From the NCBI RefSeq assembly GCF_027533845.1, contig NZ_JAPZVN010000018.1, positions 1 to 64,000 of the forward strand: 64,000 nt of DNA, given 5' to 3'. Below are positions 1 to 8,608 of this stretch, piece by piece. Source of the DNA: Streptomyces sp. RPT161 (GTDB lineage Bacteria > Actinomycetota > Actinomycetes > Streptomycetales > Streptomycetaceae). The notes beneath the pieces are model-generated. The model had not been told where the DNA came from and searched no databases. It saw only the letters and a program-made list of their open reading frames with translations. The first letter of the stretch is position 1, and each line of letters begins with the position of its first letter. The position numbers and the translations under genes were made by a program.

Positions 1-1
1 G

Positions 2-43
2 CACCGCTACGGCTCGATCGACAACGTCAACTCCGCCTACTGA
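2..43 (+). CDS. C-terminal end of an unidentified protein (partial)
   Basis: Only the last 13 codons are present, reading HRYGSIDNVNSAY and a TGA stop. The frame is inferred because a strong hairpin terminator follows 26 bases after the stop. The fragment is too short to assign a family. Confidence 0.5.
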   Translation, partial: HRYGSIDNVNSAY

Positions 44-69
44 GCACGCACTCCAGGCGAGACACCACT

Positions 70-112
70 CCACGCGGGGCGACGGCACTCCAAGTGCCGC
101 CGCCCCGCGTGG
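70..112 (+). terminator. Strong hairpin terminator
   Basis: The arms CCACGCGGGGCG and CGCCCCGCGTGG pair perfectly and extend inward past one mismatch by CGGCACT/AGTGCCG around a tiny loop. A short T-containing stretch follows. It closes the partial gene at the left edge. Confidence 0.8.
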
Positions 113-354
113 CGTTTGCGTTCGCCCCCCGGCGCTTTGCCTCGGCGGGAGGCGTCAGCCATGAGACGGTCAGAGTTCCACGGCGGGGGTGGATGGCCAG
201 AACGACTGCGTCGGTCAGGCCAACGAGGAGTGGGATCACGTTCCCGTCAGCACCTTGACGGGGCAGCGGCAACGCTGAGCCGCTTCCGCCTCCTGTTGGA
301 TTTTCGAGCAGCGACACAAACGGTGGGAGCGGTCCCAACTGACCTGCTCTCGCG
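113..354. other. No gene seen
   Basis: Between the terminator and the ParB-like gene no frame has both a plausible start and Streptomyces-like codon pattern. The open frames crossing it are low-complexity Arg/Gly-rich translations. Confidence 0.5.
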
Positions 355-732
355 TTACGGGCTGACCAGTCGGCAGGGGATGTCGAGGTCTTCCGTCAAG
401 TGGTAGGCGGCGCAGACCCGGTGATAGCCGTCGGCGATGATCAGCGGCTGGCCTCGGACAAGGAGCACGGGACTGAGTTTCTTGCCATCCCGGACCTTGT
501 GGATGTTGTGCTTCACATGGATGTTGTCCGCGGGCAGCAGCGGCAGCTGAGACGCCCGCATGATGTCCTTCGCCTTCTTGGCGATCGTCCCGGCTTGGCG
601 TAGTGCAGTCACGGCCCGCTCCACCTGCTCCGCATCGACGAGCAGGTCCAAGTAGTCGGCGGCCGCCGGGAAATCATGCTCTTCCGGATCCGGGAGCCAC
701 AGGTCCGCGGCAGACAGGTCGGGGGTACTCAC
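355..732 (-). CDS. ParB/Srx-fold-like small protein
   Basis: A 125-residue soluble protein of unknown function. The C-terminal third reads PVLLVRGQPLIIADGYHRVC, which resembles the ParB N-terminal/sulfiredoxin-like fold where a GxHR-type loop binds nucleotide. The middle (AKKAKDIMRASQLPLLPADN) fits the linker seen in short stand-alone members. The GTG start at 732 is chosen because GGGGAGGAAG lies just upstream; the frame is open for 23 more codons without a ribosome site. No helix-turn-helix of true ParB is present, so chromosome partitioning is unlikely. It stands alone. Family placement is by motif only. Confidence 0.7.
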   Translation of the reverse strand: MSTPDLSAADLWLPDPEEHDFPAAADYLDLLVDAEQVERAVTALRQAGTIAKKAKDIMRASQLPLLPADNIHVKHNIHKVRDGKKLSPVLLVRGQPLIIADGYHRVCAAYHLTEDLDIPCRLVSP

Positions 733-1002
733 GGCTTCCTCCCCAAGGCTAGGACGCGCTTGAAGAGATGGTACGGCGGTGCCGTCGCGGGTCGGGCGCA
801 TATTGGGCGCAACATCCTTTGCCTGGGATCTTCAGTGGCGAGCGACGGGGTGTTCGTGTACCTGGAGAACTACGCACCGGCGACCCGCGCCCTGGACGTA
901 TCCGGGCCGCTGAGCGTTGCCCAGAGCACAGTCGAATCCAGCTACGTACGAATCGTGCGAAACTTCAGTTCAGTTCCGCCTAACTCCACCCAGATCAGGC
1001 TG

Positions 1003-1368
1003 TCAGAGCTGCTCCTCCATCCCGATGGCCTCCTTGAGACACTGCCGTGCCTCGCCCTGCTCACCGCCCCAGTGGTGAAGCAGCGCGGTCGCGAGGGCAT
1101 CCAGCTTCCGCTGGACAGCATGCTCCGCACGACGCTCAGCGTTCTTCAACAACGCCAGCAACAGCAGCGTGAGAGCGCCCATCGCGTCGCCCGCGACGTG
1201 CTGCCAGTCCAACGACAGACCGGCCACATGGACCGCGATGAACGCCCCGACGAGCAGGAGGCAGAACGAGAAGAACAGCGGCGAACTGGTCAGGTTCGAG
1301 CCCCACTCGGCAAGCCGGGCGAACGTGCCGCGCTGCGGGCCGCCACGCTCCGCAGGGTGTCGGATCAT
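1003..1368 (-). CDS. Low-affinity iron permease-like membrane protein
   Basis: A 121-residue protein with two predicted membrane helices (about residues 30-50 and 65-80) flanking a short loop with an Asp-Trp pair. A charged amphipathic C-terminal region (LLKNAERRAEHAVQRKLDAL) follows. The arrangement matches the small 'low affinity iron permease' family, whose members carry a helical, Leu/Arg-rich tail after the membrane pair. Metal transport is a family label with little direct biochemical support in bacteria. No operon partner is visible. Confidence 0.65.
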   Translation of the reverse strand: MIRHPAERGGPQRGTFARLAEWGSNLTSSPLFFSFCLLLVGAFIAVHVAGLSLDWQHVAGDAMGALTLLLLALLKNAERRAEHAVQRKLDALATALLHHWGGEQGEARQCLKEAIGMEEQL

Positions 1369-1564
1369 GACCTCGGCGCCGCGGGAGCGCCCAGCCGGGA
1401 CAGGGTGTACATTCTCACGGCCCTACCAACGTCGGCCGCACTCCTGCCGACACGGGACGCGGCTCACCTACACCGGAACGGACGCGCCCCGGTTCGCGGG
1501 CGTGTACCGGACCCCGTGCTCACGACCACGCGGTCCAGCAGCGGCACGGCCCCCGCAGTCCCTC

Positions 1565-2248
1565 CTACGCTGTGCCTTCACCGTTCGTCCGGCGGCACCG
1601 CAGTTCGGCTGCCAGCAGGAAGAACCACAGAGCCACGGTCACCAAGTGGATCCGCTGGGCGATCCCATGCCCGCCCGGCCAGCCCACATAGGGGCCCACG
1701 GAGGAGATGGCCGCGGCCATGGACACCGGCAGCAGCCACCGCGCCCAGCGTCCCGCCAACGGCCAACGCCTGGGAGCCGAGTGGGCGGCGATGATGAACG
1801 CCGCCATGGAAGCGAACAAGGAGAAGTGCACCAGGGCACTGGTCAGGGTGTGCCAGAGGTTGTCGGCGGGACAGCCCGACTCCCTTGAGGGCGCGCAGCG
1901 CATCGGCAACGCGACATCCGCCACCGAGAACATCCCGAACGCCACGACGGCAGCCCAGCCCCCCAGTGCGCCGTCCACAGCCATCAGCCCCGCGGCCATC
2001 ACCATGACTGCCGTGGCAAGTTCAACTCCGCTGAACAGCAGGCGATGGGGTTGGTCGGCGGCAAATACCTCGCTGACGTAGGAGTTGCGCTGGTCCAGCC
2101 CGGTGGGAATCAGGAACTGCAGCAGCCAGTCGTTGTAGGTCACCGCCGCCACCGTCAGCAAGACCGCGGCCGTGGTCGACCGACCCCCCGGTTCCGGCCG
2201 GTCGCCGACGACTGGCGTGGCGGTCCTCCCGCGCCGTGGCCTCACCAC
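1565..2248 (-). CDS. DUF998-like integral membrane protein
   Basis: A 227-residue hydrophobic protein with about six membrane segments. The family-like features are the first loop with RNSYVSEVFA, a conserved DVALPMRCAPS stretch after the third helix, and an HTLTSALVHF segment, all typical of DUF998 proteins of unknown function. The listed GTG at 2248 has no ribosome site, and the first 227 bases overlap the end of the upstream NmrA-type frame in a different phase. The true start may be a later GTG or TTG near the first helix, or translation may be coupled to the upstream gene. Confidence 0.7.
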   Translation of the reverse strand: MVRPRRGRTATPVVGDRPEPGGRSTTAAVLLTVAAVTYNDWLLQFLIPTGLDQRNSYVSEVFAADQPHRLLFSGVELATAVMVMAAGLMAVDGALGGWAAVVAFGMFSVADVALPMRCAPSRESGCPADNLWHTLTSALVHFSLFASMAAFIIAAHSAPRRWPLAGRWARWLLPVSMAAAISSVGPYVGWPGGHGIAQRIHLVTVALWFFLLAAELRCRRTNGEGTA

Positions 2249-3095
2249 GGGATGAAGGCTTCCGAAGTTCGGCCGCGTGGTCCTTCGCCCACTGCGAGAA
2301 CGGGACGGCGGGACGCCCCGTGACTTCCCGTACCCCGTCGTGTACCTCGGCGGGCACGCCGTCGCCTGCGGCGCGGTACGCGATCAGGACATCGGCGATT
2401 TCGGGGCCCGTGGACCGTGCCGTACGGGCGAGCTCCTCCTCGCGGCTGATCGGCTTGATCCGGACCGGCTTGCCGATGGCGTGCGCGATGAGCTCGACCA
2501 TCTGCTCCTCGCTGAGCGACTCGGGGCCGGTCAGGTGGTAAGTCGCCTTGCGATGCGCTTCGTTGAGCAGCGCTTGGACCGCCACCGCCGCGATGTCCCG
2601 CTCGTGCACGGGCGAGTTGTGCGTGTTCGGGAACGCGGAGAGCACCACGCCGTCGGCGCGGATCGAGGGTGCCCACTGCAGCGCGTTCGTGGCGAACGCG
2701 CCGGGCCGCACGATGGTCCAGTCAATGCCCGACGCGATCAGCGCCTGCTCCGCCGCGATGTGGAACGCGCCGATGGCGTTCGGCTCCGCGCGCTTCTCGC
2801 CCGCCGACTGCGACGACAGCAGCACGATGTGCTCCACGCCCGCGGCGCGCGCCGCGTCCAGGAACGCGCCGATGCCTGCGGGCTCCGCGTACAGGAACAC
2901 CTTGCGGACTCCGTCGAGAGCGGCCTCGAACGTGGTGGGGTCGGAGAGGTCGAGCCGCACGGCCGGCACGCCCTCCGGCAGCCGAGCCTCCTGGGGCTTG
3001 CGCCCGGCGGCCCGCACGGGCTCGCCGCGTTCCAGCAATTCCCGCAGGACGGCCGCGCTCACATGTCCTCGCGCGCCGGTCACCAGAATCGTCAT
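2022..3095 (-). CDS. NmrA-family NAD(P)-binding oxidoreductase
   Basis: An SDR-type protein beginning MTILVTGARGHVSAAVL with the GxRGHVxxxV dinucleotide-binding loop. HIVLLSSQS, an NmrA-type IVRPGAF segment, and YHLTGPESLSEEQMVELI, which is diagnostic of the NmrA/azoreductase-like group, follow. Relatives are about 285 residues and end near SQWAKDHAAE; here that point is followed by about 75 Arg/Gly-rich residues that overlap the downstream membrane-protein gene out of frame. The normal stop therefore seems to have been lost. The function is probably a redox sensor or NAD(P)H quinone reductase. The two genes form an apparent operon. Confidence 0.8.
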   Translation of the reverse strand: MTILVTGARGHVSAAVLRELLERGEPVRAAGRKPQEARLPEGVPAVRLDLSDPTTFEAALDGVRKVFLYAEPAGIGAFLDAARAAGVEHIVLLSSQSAGEKRAEPNAIGAFHIAAEQALIASGIDWTIVRPGAFATNALQWAPSIRADGVVLSAFPNTHNSPVHERDIAAVAVQALLNEAHRKATYHLTGPESLSEEQMVELIAHAIGKPVRIKPISREEELARTARSTGPEIADVLIAYRAAGDGVPAEVHDGVREVTGRPAVPFSQWAKDHAAELRKPSSRGEATAREDRHASRRRPAGTGGSVDHGRGLADGGGGDLQRLAAAVPDSHRAGPAQLLRQRGICRRPTPSPAVQRS

Positions 3096-3706
3096 GAGTT
3101 CTCCTGTCGAGGGGCAGCGATGGGCGTTCCCGCGCCGACCCGCCGCGAGCGGATCGTCCGCACGGACCTGTCGAACCGTATCGATGACCTCAACCGGCCA
3201 GTCAGCCCTGGAATTCCCAAGTTGACGCTGGCGAGTTTCGCGCCAACTGCCGTGTTCGCCAAGGACTCCGGAGTCGACGCGGCGGTCGCGACGCCGCGAC
3301 CGCCTCGGCCGTGTTCACCAGGACGTAGGTATGGGCTCGGCCATTTCGGCGAACGTCGATGAAGCGCCGGTAGTCCGTTGACCACGACGACCCGACCCGT
3401 CTTCGGGGCTTCCCGCCAAGCGCAGCCATAGGTCGCCAAGTTCAGGAGTCATCCTTTGGGACCGGATGCTGCGCGAGCGCGGTCCAGGAGCGCAGGAGAA
3501 GGTCGAAGGTGTCGACGACGACATCGCCCGGTACAGCGTCGGGGATCAGCAGGTGCTGGACAAGGGGTGTGTGAGGCGCTGGCCTCGGCCGCGGTGGGAG
3601 CGTCGGGTGTGCCAGGTTGGGGCCGGAGTGTGGAATCTCCGACGGGTTCCAGTGTGCCGTTTTCCTTTCAGCTTTCTCTTAGGGTTCCAACGCACAGTCC
3701 CCGGGC
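3096..3706. other. Gap with possible gene debris and murG-side promoter
   Basis: No intact gene is seen. On the minus strand around 3452-3570 one frame reads coherently as LLIPDAVPGDVVVDTFDLLL and ends at a stop; it has no clear start and may be a remnant. Just before the murG-like gene (about 3660-3690) is an AT-richer block with tandem CTTTCAG and CTTTCTC repeats, the kind of direct repeat bound by OmpR-type response regulators. That regulatory role is inference. Confidence 0.4.
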
Positions 3707-4876
3707 ATGGGCACTCACCAGATCCAGAGCTCGGGCCCCGTCATCGCCATCGGCGCCGGCGGGACCGGCGGACACATCTACCCGGGGCTCGCGCTTGCCG
3801 AGGCGGTACTGCGGGCCGAGCCGGACGCGACCGTGGTCTTCACCGGCACTGAGCGCGGGCTGGAGACCAGGCTGGTACCCGAGGCCGGGTACCGGTTGCA
3901 CACCGTCGACATGATTCCGTTCGACCGATCGCTCGGTTCCCGCCGCTTTCTGCTGCCTGCGGCGCTGGCCCGCTCCGCCGAACAGGCCCGCCGCATTCTG
4001 CGGGAGGTCGCAGCCGATGTAGCGGTGGGCATGGGCGGCTACAGCAGCGCGCCGCTCATCGCCGGTGCGCGCCTGGCCCGTATCCCCTCGTTGATACATG
4101 AGTCCAACGCGGTGCCCGGGCGCGCGAACCGCTTCTCGGCGTCTTTGACGCCCAACATCGCGGTCGCCTCCCGGGCCGGGGCGGCGGCCTTCGGCTATCG
4201 GTGCCGGGTCATCGGCATGCCGCTGCTGCCGCAGATCGCCTCACTGGACCGGGCCGCCTCCCGCCGACTGGCCCGGCGCCGCTTCGGCGTGCCGGAAGGC
4301 GTCCGGTTGATCGTGGTCAACGGTGGCAGCGCGGGCGCGGTACGGCTCAACGATGCGGCCGTCGAACTGGCGGGCCGCTGGCGGGACCGGCGTGACGTGC
4401 AACTGCTGATCAAAGCGGGCAAGGGCGGTCCAGGCCCGTTGAACGCTCGAATAGCCCAGCTCGGCGCCGAGTCGGTGGCACATGCGGTCGGCTACCTGGA
4501 GCGCATCGACCTCGCCTACTCCGCCGCCGACCTCATGGTCTGCCGCTCGGGTTCGGCCACCGTCGCCGAGCTCAGCGTCGCCGGAGTACCCGCCGTGCTG
4601 GTGCCGTACCCCTATGCGCCCGGCGACCACCAGACGCACAACGCCCGCGAACTGGTCGAGGCGGGCGGGGCCGTGCTCGTCCCCGACACCGAGGCGACCG
4701 CGGAGCGTCTGCAGCGGGAACTCGGCGCGCTGTTGGACACCCCCGGGCGTCTCGAAGCGATGGCACAGGCTGCCGCGTCCCCACTGCATGCCCACGCGGC
4801 GGACGAACTCGCCGACTGGGTACTCGACTTGGCCGCACAACACCGCCACACCAAGCAGACGAAGGAGATCGCATGA
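3707..4876 (+). CDS. MurG-like UDP-GlcNAc transferase (second copy type)
   Basis: This 389-residue GT28 glycosyltransferase resembles MurG, which adds GlcNAc to lipid I on the inner face of the membrane to make lipid II. MurG signatures are present: GAGGTGGHIYPGLALAE near residue 16, HESNAVPGRANR, a glycine-rich GGSAGA before the C-domain, and RSGSATVAELSVAG with PYPYAPGDHQ in the donor site. It lies outside any cell-division cluster and is coupled by an ATGA overlap to a sugar-nucleotide dehydratase. It is therefore likely a paralogue working on a specialised glycolipid, although a back-up MurG role cannot be excluded. Confidence 0.85.
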   Translation: MGTHQIQSSGPVIAIGAGGTGGHIYPGLALAEAVLRAEPDATVVFTGTERGLETRLVPEAGYRLHTVDMIPFDRSLGSRRFLLPAALARSAEQARRILREVAADVAVGMGGYSSAPLIAGARLARIPSLIHESNAVPGRANRFSASLTPNIAVASRAGAAAFGYRCRVIGMPLLPQIASLDRAASRRLARRRFGVPEGVRLIVVNGGSAGAVRLNDAAVELAGRWRDRRDVQLLIKAGKGGPGPLNARIAQLGAESVAHAVGYLERIDLAYSAADLMVCRSGSATVAELSVAGVPAVLVPYPYAPGDHQTHNARELVEAGGAVLVPDTEATAERLQRELGALLDTPGRLEAMAQAAASPLHAHAADELADWVLDLAAQHRHTKQTKEIA

Positions 4877-5868
4877 AGAACGACGCCACCACCTACTGGC
4901 AGGGCCGCACCGTACTGGTGACGGGAGCCGAGGGCTTCATCGGCAGCACCCTGGTCGAACAGTTGCTGGCTCGGGGCGCGAAGGTGCGTGGCTTCGCGCA
5001 CTACAAGCCGTACGGCGACCGAGGCCACCTCGCCAATCTGCAACACGATGTCGAGATCGTCTCCGGCGACGTCCGCGACCCCGGCCGGGTGGCCGACGCC
5101 GTCGCAGGATGCGAAGTCGTCTTCCACCTCGCCGCCCTGATCGGGATTCCCTACAGCTACCAGGCTCCCGAGTCATACGTGCAGACGAACACCGCAGGCA
5201 CACACAACGTCGCCGCCGCCTGCCTGCGCCATGGCGTGGCACGCATGGTCCACACCTCGACCAGCGAGGTCTACGGCACCGCCCGCACCGCCCCGATCGA
5301 CGAGTCGCATCCCCTGCAACCGCAGTCGCCGTACTCCGCTTCCAAGATCGGCGCGGACATGATGGCGCTGTCCTACGCCCATGCCTTCGATCTGCCGGCC
5401 TCCGTCGTCCGCCCGTTCAACACCTACGGCCCCAAGCAGTCGGCCCGCGCGGTCATACCCGCAATCCTCGGCCAGCTCCACGCCGGTGCGACGCAGATCA
5501 AGCTCGGCGCGACCACGCCCACCCGAGACTTCACCTTCAGCGAAGACACCGCGCGCGGCTTCCTCGCCGTGGCCCAGTCGGACCGCACGGTCGGTGAGGT
5601 CGTCAACATCGGTTCGGGACAGGAGATTTCGATCGGCGCACTCGCCGAACTGCTGATCGAAGTCACCGGCTCGCCCGCACGCGTGGTACGCGACGAGGGT
5701 CGGATACGCCCGTCCGGCAGCGAAGTCGAACGACTGCTGTGTGACGCGACCAAGGCACACGACCTGACCGGCTGGAAGCCTCAGGTACCGCTGCGCGAAG
5801 GACTGCTGCGTACGTCGGAATGGCTGCGTCAGAACGCCACCAACAGGTCGATGGCCTACCAGGTCTGA
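4873..5868 (+). CDS. LegB-like NAD-dependent sugar-nucleotide 4,6-dehydratase/epimerase
   Basis: An extended SDR of 331 residues. The Rossmann loop TGAEGFIGS is at the N terminus, the catalytic Thr/Ser lies in HTSTSEVYG, the YSASK catalytic pair is intact, and VRPFNTYGPKQ is the nucleotide-sugar region. The overall pattern is closest to LegB-type GDP/UDP-GlcNAc 4,6-dehydratases. The start overlaps the murG-like stop by ATGA, indicating translational coupling. The pair probably makes and transfers a modified amino sugar onto a lipid carrier; the product is unknown. A strong terminator follows, so the operon is two genes. Confidence 0.8.
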   Translation: MKNDATTYWQGRTVLVTGAEGFIGSTLVEQLLARGAKVRGFAHYKPYGDRGHLANLQHDVEIVSGDVRDPGRVADAVAGCEVVFHLAALIGIPYSYQAPESYVQTNTAGTHNVAAACLRHGVARMVHTSTSEVYGTARTAPIDESHPLQPQSPYSASKIGADMMALSYAHAFDLPASVVRPFNTYGPKQSARAVIPAILGQLHAGATQIKLGATTPTRDFTFSEDTARGFLAVAQSDRTVGEVVNIGSGQEISIGALAELLIEVTGSPARVVRDEGRIRPSGSEVERLLCDATKAHDLTGWKPQVPLREGLLRTSEWLRQNATNRSMAYQV

Positions 5869-5919
5869 CCGGGCCACGGGATGCGCCCCCGTGACTTCGT
5901 CATGTGGCGACGAGCGTGA

Positions 5920-5950
5920 TTTGTGCGGGCCTTACCAGGGCCCGCACAAA
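5920..5950 (+). terminator. Terminator of the murG-like/dehydratase operon
   Basis: The sequence TTTGTGCGGGCC, a 7-base loop, then GGCCCGCACAAA forms a perfect 12-bp stem about 50 bases after the dehydratase stop. It marks the end of the two-gene operon. Confidence 0.85.
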
Positions 5951-6086
5951 GCTGACGACCTGTACGTCCCCCGGGCCCTACGAACAGACAACATCAAACG
6001 AGGGAGAGGGAGCCGGACCGTGGTTCAGCCAGACGCACCGGGCACATCTCGTGCCACGGCTGAGGTGAGGGACACCGATACCCGGT

Positions 6087-6356
6087 CCGGACCAGGCGAT
6101 TGCCCACGAGTCGTTGCGCGACATCATCGTGCTCGGTGACTTCAACGGAACCGTGGACGACCGAAGCCTTGCCCCGGTAACCTCTCAGCTCCATTCGGCA
6201 CAAGCCGCGGCGGGCGACGGATTCGGCTTCAGCTGGCCTGCGCGGTTCCCGATGGGACGGATCGCCAGATCCTGGCAGAGGCGTCACCCCGACCAAGGCG
6301 TGGGTGCTGCCGAACTCCGGCAGCGACCACCGCCCCGTGGCCGCGACCGTGAGGGA
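6087..6356 (+). pseudogene. Remnant of an endonuclease/exonuclease/phosphatase-family protein
   Basis: The translation IIVLGDFNGTVDD (metal-binding GDFN motif) and GFSWPARFPMGRI is in one frame. The DQIL-type segment shifts phase, and VLPNSGSDHRPVAATV, the C-terminal SDHRP motif of the EEP superfamily, appears in a third. The fold's hallmark pieces are in the right order but joined by at least two frame changes, and the N-terminal half is absent. It directly precedes the VOC gene. Confidence 0.75.
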
Positions 6357-6503
6357 GGGTCCTGCCCCGCAGACACACGCGCATCCGGTGGGCGCCAAAG
6401 CGATCGGCATCAGCGGACACCCGTACTGGTCTGGTTGGCCTGGGCACCACCAAGCGTCTGTTGCCTCCAACCGTCCGGCCATCGCTTGCGGCACAGTGGA
6501 GAA

Positions 6504-6941
6504 ATGAACGCAGTGGACAGGGGCCTGTTGGCCGGGGCGCGCGTAGCTACCAGGCTTCCGGCTCAGAACCTGGAGCGGGCGCGGCGTTTCTACTTCGAGC
6601 AGCTCGGGCTGGAGCCGGTCGACGAACGGCCCGGTGGGCTGCTCTATCGGTGCGGAGGCGCGGACTTCGTACTTTTCCAGTCGACGGGGGCCTCGCCCGG
6701 CACGTTCACGCAGATGGCCTGGGAGGTCGACGACCTGGGGAGGGTCGTGTCGGAACTCAAGCGGCACGGCGTGGTGTTCGAGGAGGTCGACCTGTCTGGT
6801 CTGCTGGGCGGCGGGCGAACGAGGGACGGCATCGCCGAGATCGAGGGCAACTACCCGAGCAAGGGTGCACGCGGCGAACGCGGCGCCTGGTTTCGTGACA
6901 GCGAAGGGAACATGCTGGGTATCGGCCAGCCGGTCGCCTGA
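6504..6941 (+). CDS. Glyoxalase/VOC-family protein
   Basis: A 145-residue single-domain VOC protein. RLPAQNLERARRFYFEQLGLEPV is the opening beta-alpha-beta module, GGADFVLFQST is the middle strand pair, and the C-terminal AWFRDSEGNMLGIGQ contains the terminal metal-ligand-type segment. The ATG at 6504 has GTGGAG six bases upstream. The frame stays open leftward through the nuclease remnant, but that translation is unrelated. Substrate is unknown; relatives include dioxygenases, isomerases and antibiotic-binding proteins. It is monocistronic. Confidence 0.8.
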   Translation: MNAVDRGLLAGARVATRLPAQNLERARRFYFEQLGLEPVDERPGGLLYRCGGADFVLFQSTGASPGTFTQMAWEVDDLGRVVSELKRHGVVFEEVDLSGLLGGGRTRDGIAEIEGNYPSKGARGERGAWFRDSEGNMLGIGQPVA

Positions 6942-7049
6942 CCCTCCGGCGGAGCCCAAGTCCGCCCCCGAACTAAGCGCTGCGTCGGCGCGGCTCGGCA
7001 TCATGTGTGCCCATTCCCGGAGCTGTCTGGTCAGAGGCGCCCGCGCTCG

Positions 7050-7553
7050 TCATCGACGGGGTGGCAATGCGTGCAGGACGACCTCGAAGAGGCGTCCCGG
7101 CTCCGTCACCGCGGTCATGTAGCTGCAGTAGGGCTGGCGTCGACGATCGGTCGGCGACCCGGGATTGAGCAGCCGGAGTCCGCCGGGAGCGATGGAGTCG
7201 TACGGGATGTGGCTGTGCCCGAAGACCAGCACGTCCAGGTCCGGAAACCGCTGTGCGCAGCGCTGGTCGCGACCGCGCGTTGGTCCGGTCTCGTGGACAA
7301 CGCCGAACCGCAGCCCGTCCAACTCGGCGCGAGCCACCTCCGGCAGCCGGGCACGCAGCTCAGGGCCGTCGTTGTTGCCGTACACACCGATCAACCGCTG
7401 GGTACGTGAGGTGAACAGGGTGAGCGTGGCCAGGTCGACCCAGTCACCGGCGTGCACCACCACATCGGCGAGTTCCATCTGTGCCAGGAGTTCCTCGGGG
7501 AGCTTCTTGGCTCGTTTCGGGAGATGGGTGTCCGAGGTGAGCAGCAGGCGCAT
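7050..7553 (-). CDS. YfcE/MJ0936-type metallophosphoesterase
   Basis: A 167-residue calcineurin-like phosphoesterase. All core motifs are visible: SDTHLP (first metal ligands), HAGDWVDL (bridging Asp), GNNDGPELR (Asn-containing GNxD motif), VVHETGP and FGHSHIPY (metal-binding His). Such proteins hydrolyse phosphodiesters, often cyclic nucleotides, with Mn or Ni. The ATG at 7553 is preferred because the family begins exactly with a short strand into SDTH; the upstream extension is low complexity. It stands alone. Confidence 0.85.
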   Translation of the reverse strand: MRLLLTSDTHLPKRAKKLPEELLAQMELADVVVHAGDWVDLATLTLFTSRTQRLIGVYGNNDGPELRARLPEVARAELDGLRFGVVHETGPTRGRDQRCAQRFPDLDVLVFGHSHIPYDSIAPGGLRLLNPGSPTDRRRQPYCSYMTAVTEPGRLFEVVLHALPPRR

Positions 7554-7813
7554 GGATCGACGGTAGCGAAGCCGAGCGCGGGAGGCGCGCTGCTGGTTCC
7601 GGCCAGGCGCCCCCGGCGGCATGGCCGTTTCGGAAGGTCTGTGATCACGTGCTCCTCAAGGCGTGTGTCGGACGGCCCAGCCGGATGTGACAACCCGTCG
7701 GCGGGAAACAGGAAACGCGCAGGCCGAGGCCCTCCCGGTTGCTGGCATGCCATCTGCTGACTCGGGTACCCGCACTGAGGAACAGTCGTCCCCGCACAAA
7801 GGAGCGCTGTCAC

Positions 7814-8263
7814 ATGTCGACTGTCGAAGAATCCATCACCGTCGACGTCCCCGTCACCACTGCCTACAACCAGTGGACCCAGTTCGAGGACTTTCCCCAG
7901 TTCATGGACGGTGTTGAACGCATCGAACAACGCACCCCCACGCTGACCCACTGGGTCACCAAGGTCGGTGGGCGGCAGCGGGAGTTCGACGCGCAGATCA
8001 CGGAGCAGATTCCCGACGAGCGGGTCGCGTGGACGACCGTGCAGGGTGAGGCTCGGCAGGCCGGTGTGGTCACCTTCCACCGCCTCGACGATCACCACAC
8101 GAAGGTGATGCTGCAGATGGAACACGACCCGCAGGGCATCGCCGACACCGTCGGCGACAAGCTGGGTTTCGTGACGCGGCAGGCCAAGAACGACCTGAAG
8201 CACTTCAAGGAGTTCATCGAGTCCCGCGGCCGGGAGACCGGCGCCTGGCGCGGGGAGGTCTGA
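7814..8263 (+). CDS. SRPBCC-family (START-like) protein
   Basis: A 149-residue protein with the SRPBCC opening MSTVEESITVDVPVTTAYNQ, the W-containing FEDFPQFMDGV helix, and a long C-terminal helix ending in KNDLKHFKEFIESR. The family forms a deep hydrophobic pocket for lipids or polyketides. This type (FEDFPxFM) is common in Streptomyces as a stand-alone stress-linked protein, not as a polyketide cyclase. The start at 7814 matches the family; the spacer is AGGAGCGCTGTCAC. A terminator lies 15 bases downstream. Confidence 0.85.
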   Translation: MSTVEESITVDVPVTTAYNQWTQFEDFPQFMDGVERIEQRTPTLTHWVTKVGGRQREFDAQITEQIPDERVAWTTVQGEARQAGVVTFHRLDDHHTKVMLQMEHDPQGIADTVGDKLGFVTRQAKNDLKHFKEFIESRGRETGAWRGEV

Positions 8264-8278
8264 GCACAGCCTTCGTTT

Positions 8279-8313
8279 GGCCCCGGTCAGCCCTCCCAGG
8301 CCTGGCCGGGGCC
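8279..8313 (+). terminator. Terminator after the SRPBCC gene
   Basis: GGCCCCGGTCAG pairs with CTGGCCGGGGCC (one G-T wobble) around an 11-base loop just after the stop, followed by TTCGT. Confidence 0.75.
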
Positions 8314-8608
8314 GCTTCGTAGCCACGCCCATTCGCGCGATCCCGCAGGATGACCTCGGCGGCCTCTGCGGCCGGGCGCCCACGGCGTCACCGTCGCGCT
8401 CACCGCCGACTTGGTGACCGCGGCCTGGGCGAGACGCCTGCGCCATCCATCGCACGGGAGTGTCACCGGCGAGTTGCTGAGCGTGTGCCCGACCGTGGCG
8501 GGATGGGATCTTTGGGTTTATCCGCCTTGATCAGGGTGATCCGTCCCATAGAGGAGCATGCAGCCCAGGAGCGGATGTCAGGAAGCGTGTGGGGGACAGG
8601 GAGGAACC
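8314..8608. other. No gene seen
   Basis: Open frames in this stretch have no supported start and no recognisable motif. The last 60 bases should hold the promoter of the gene at 8609. Confidence 0.4.
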
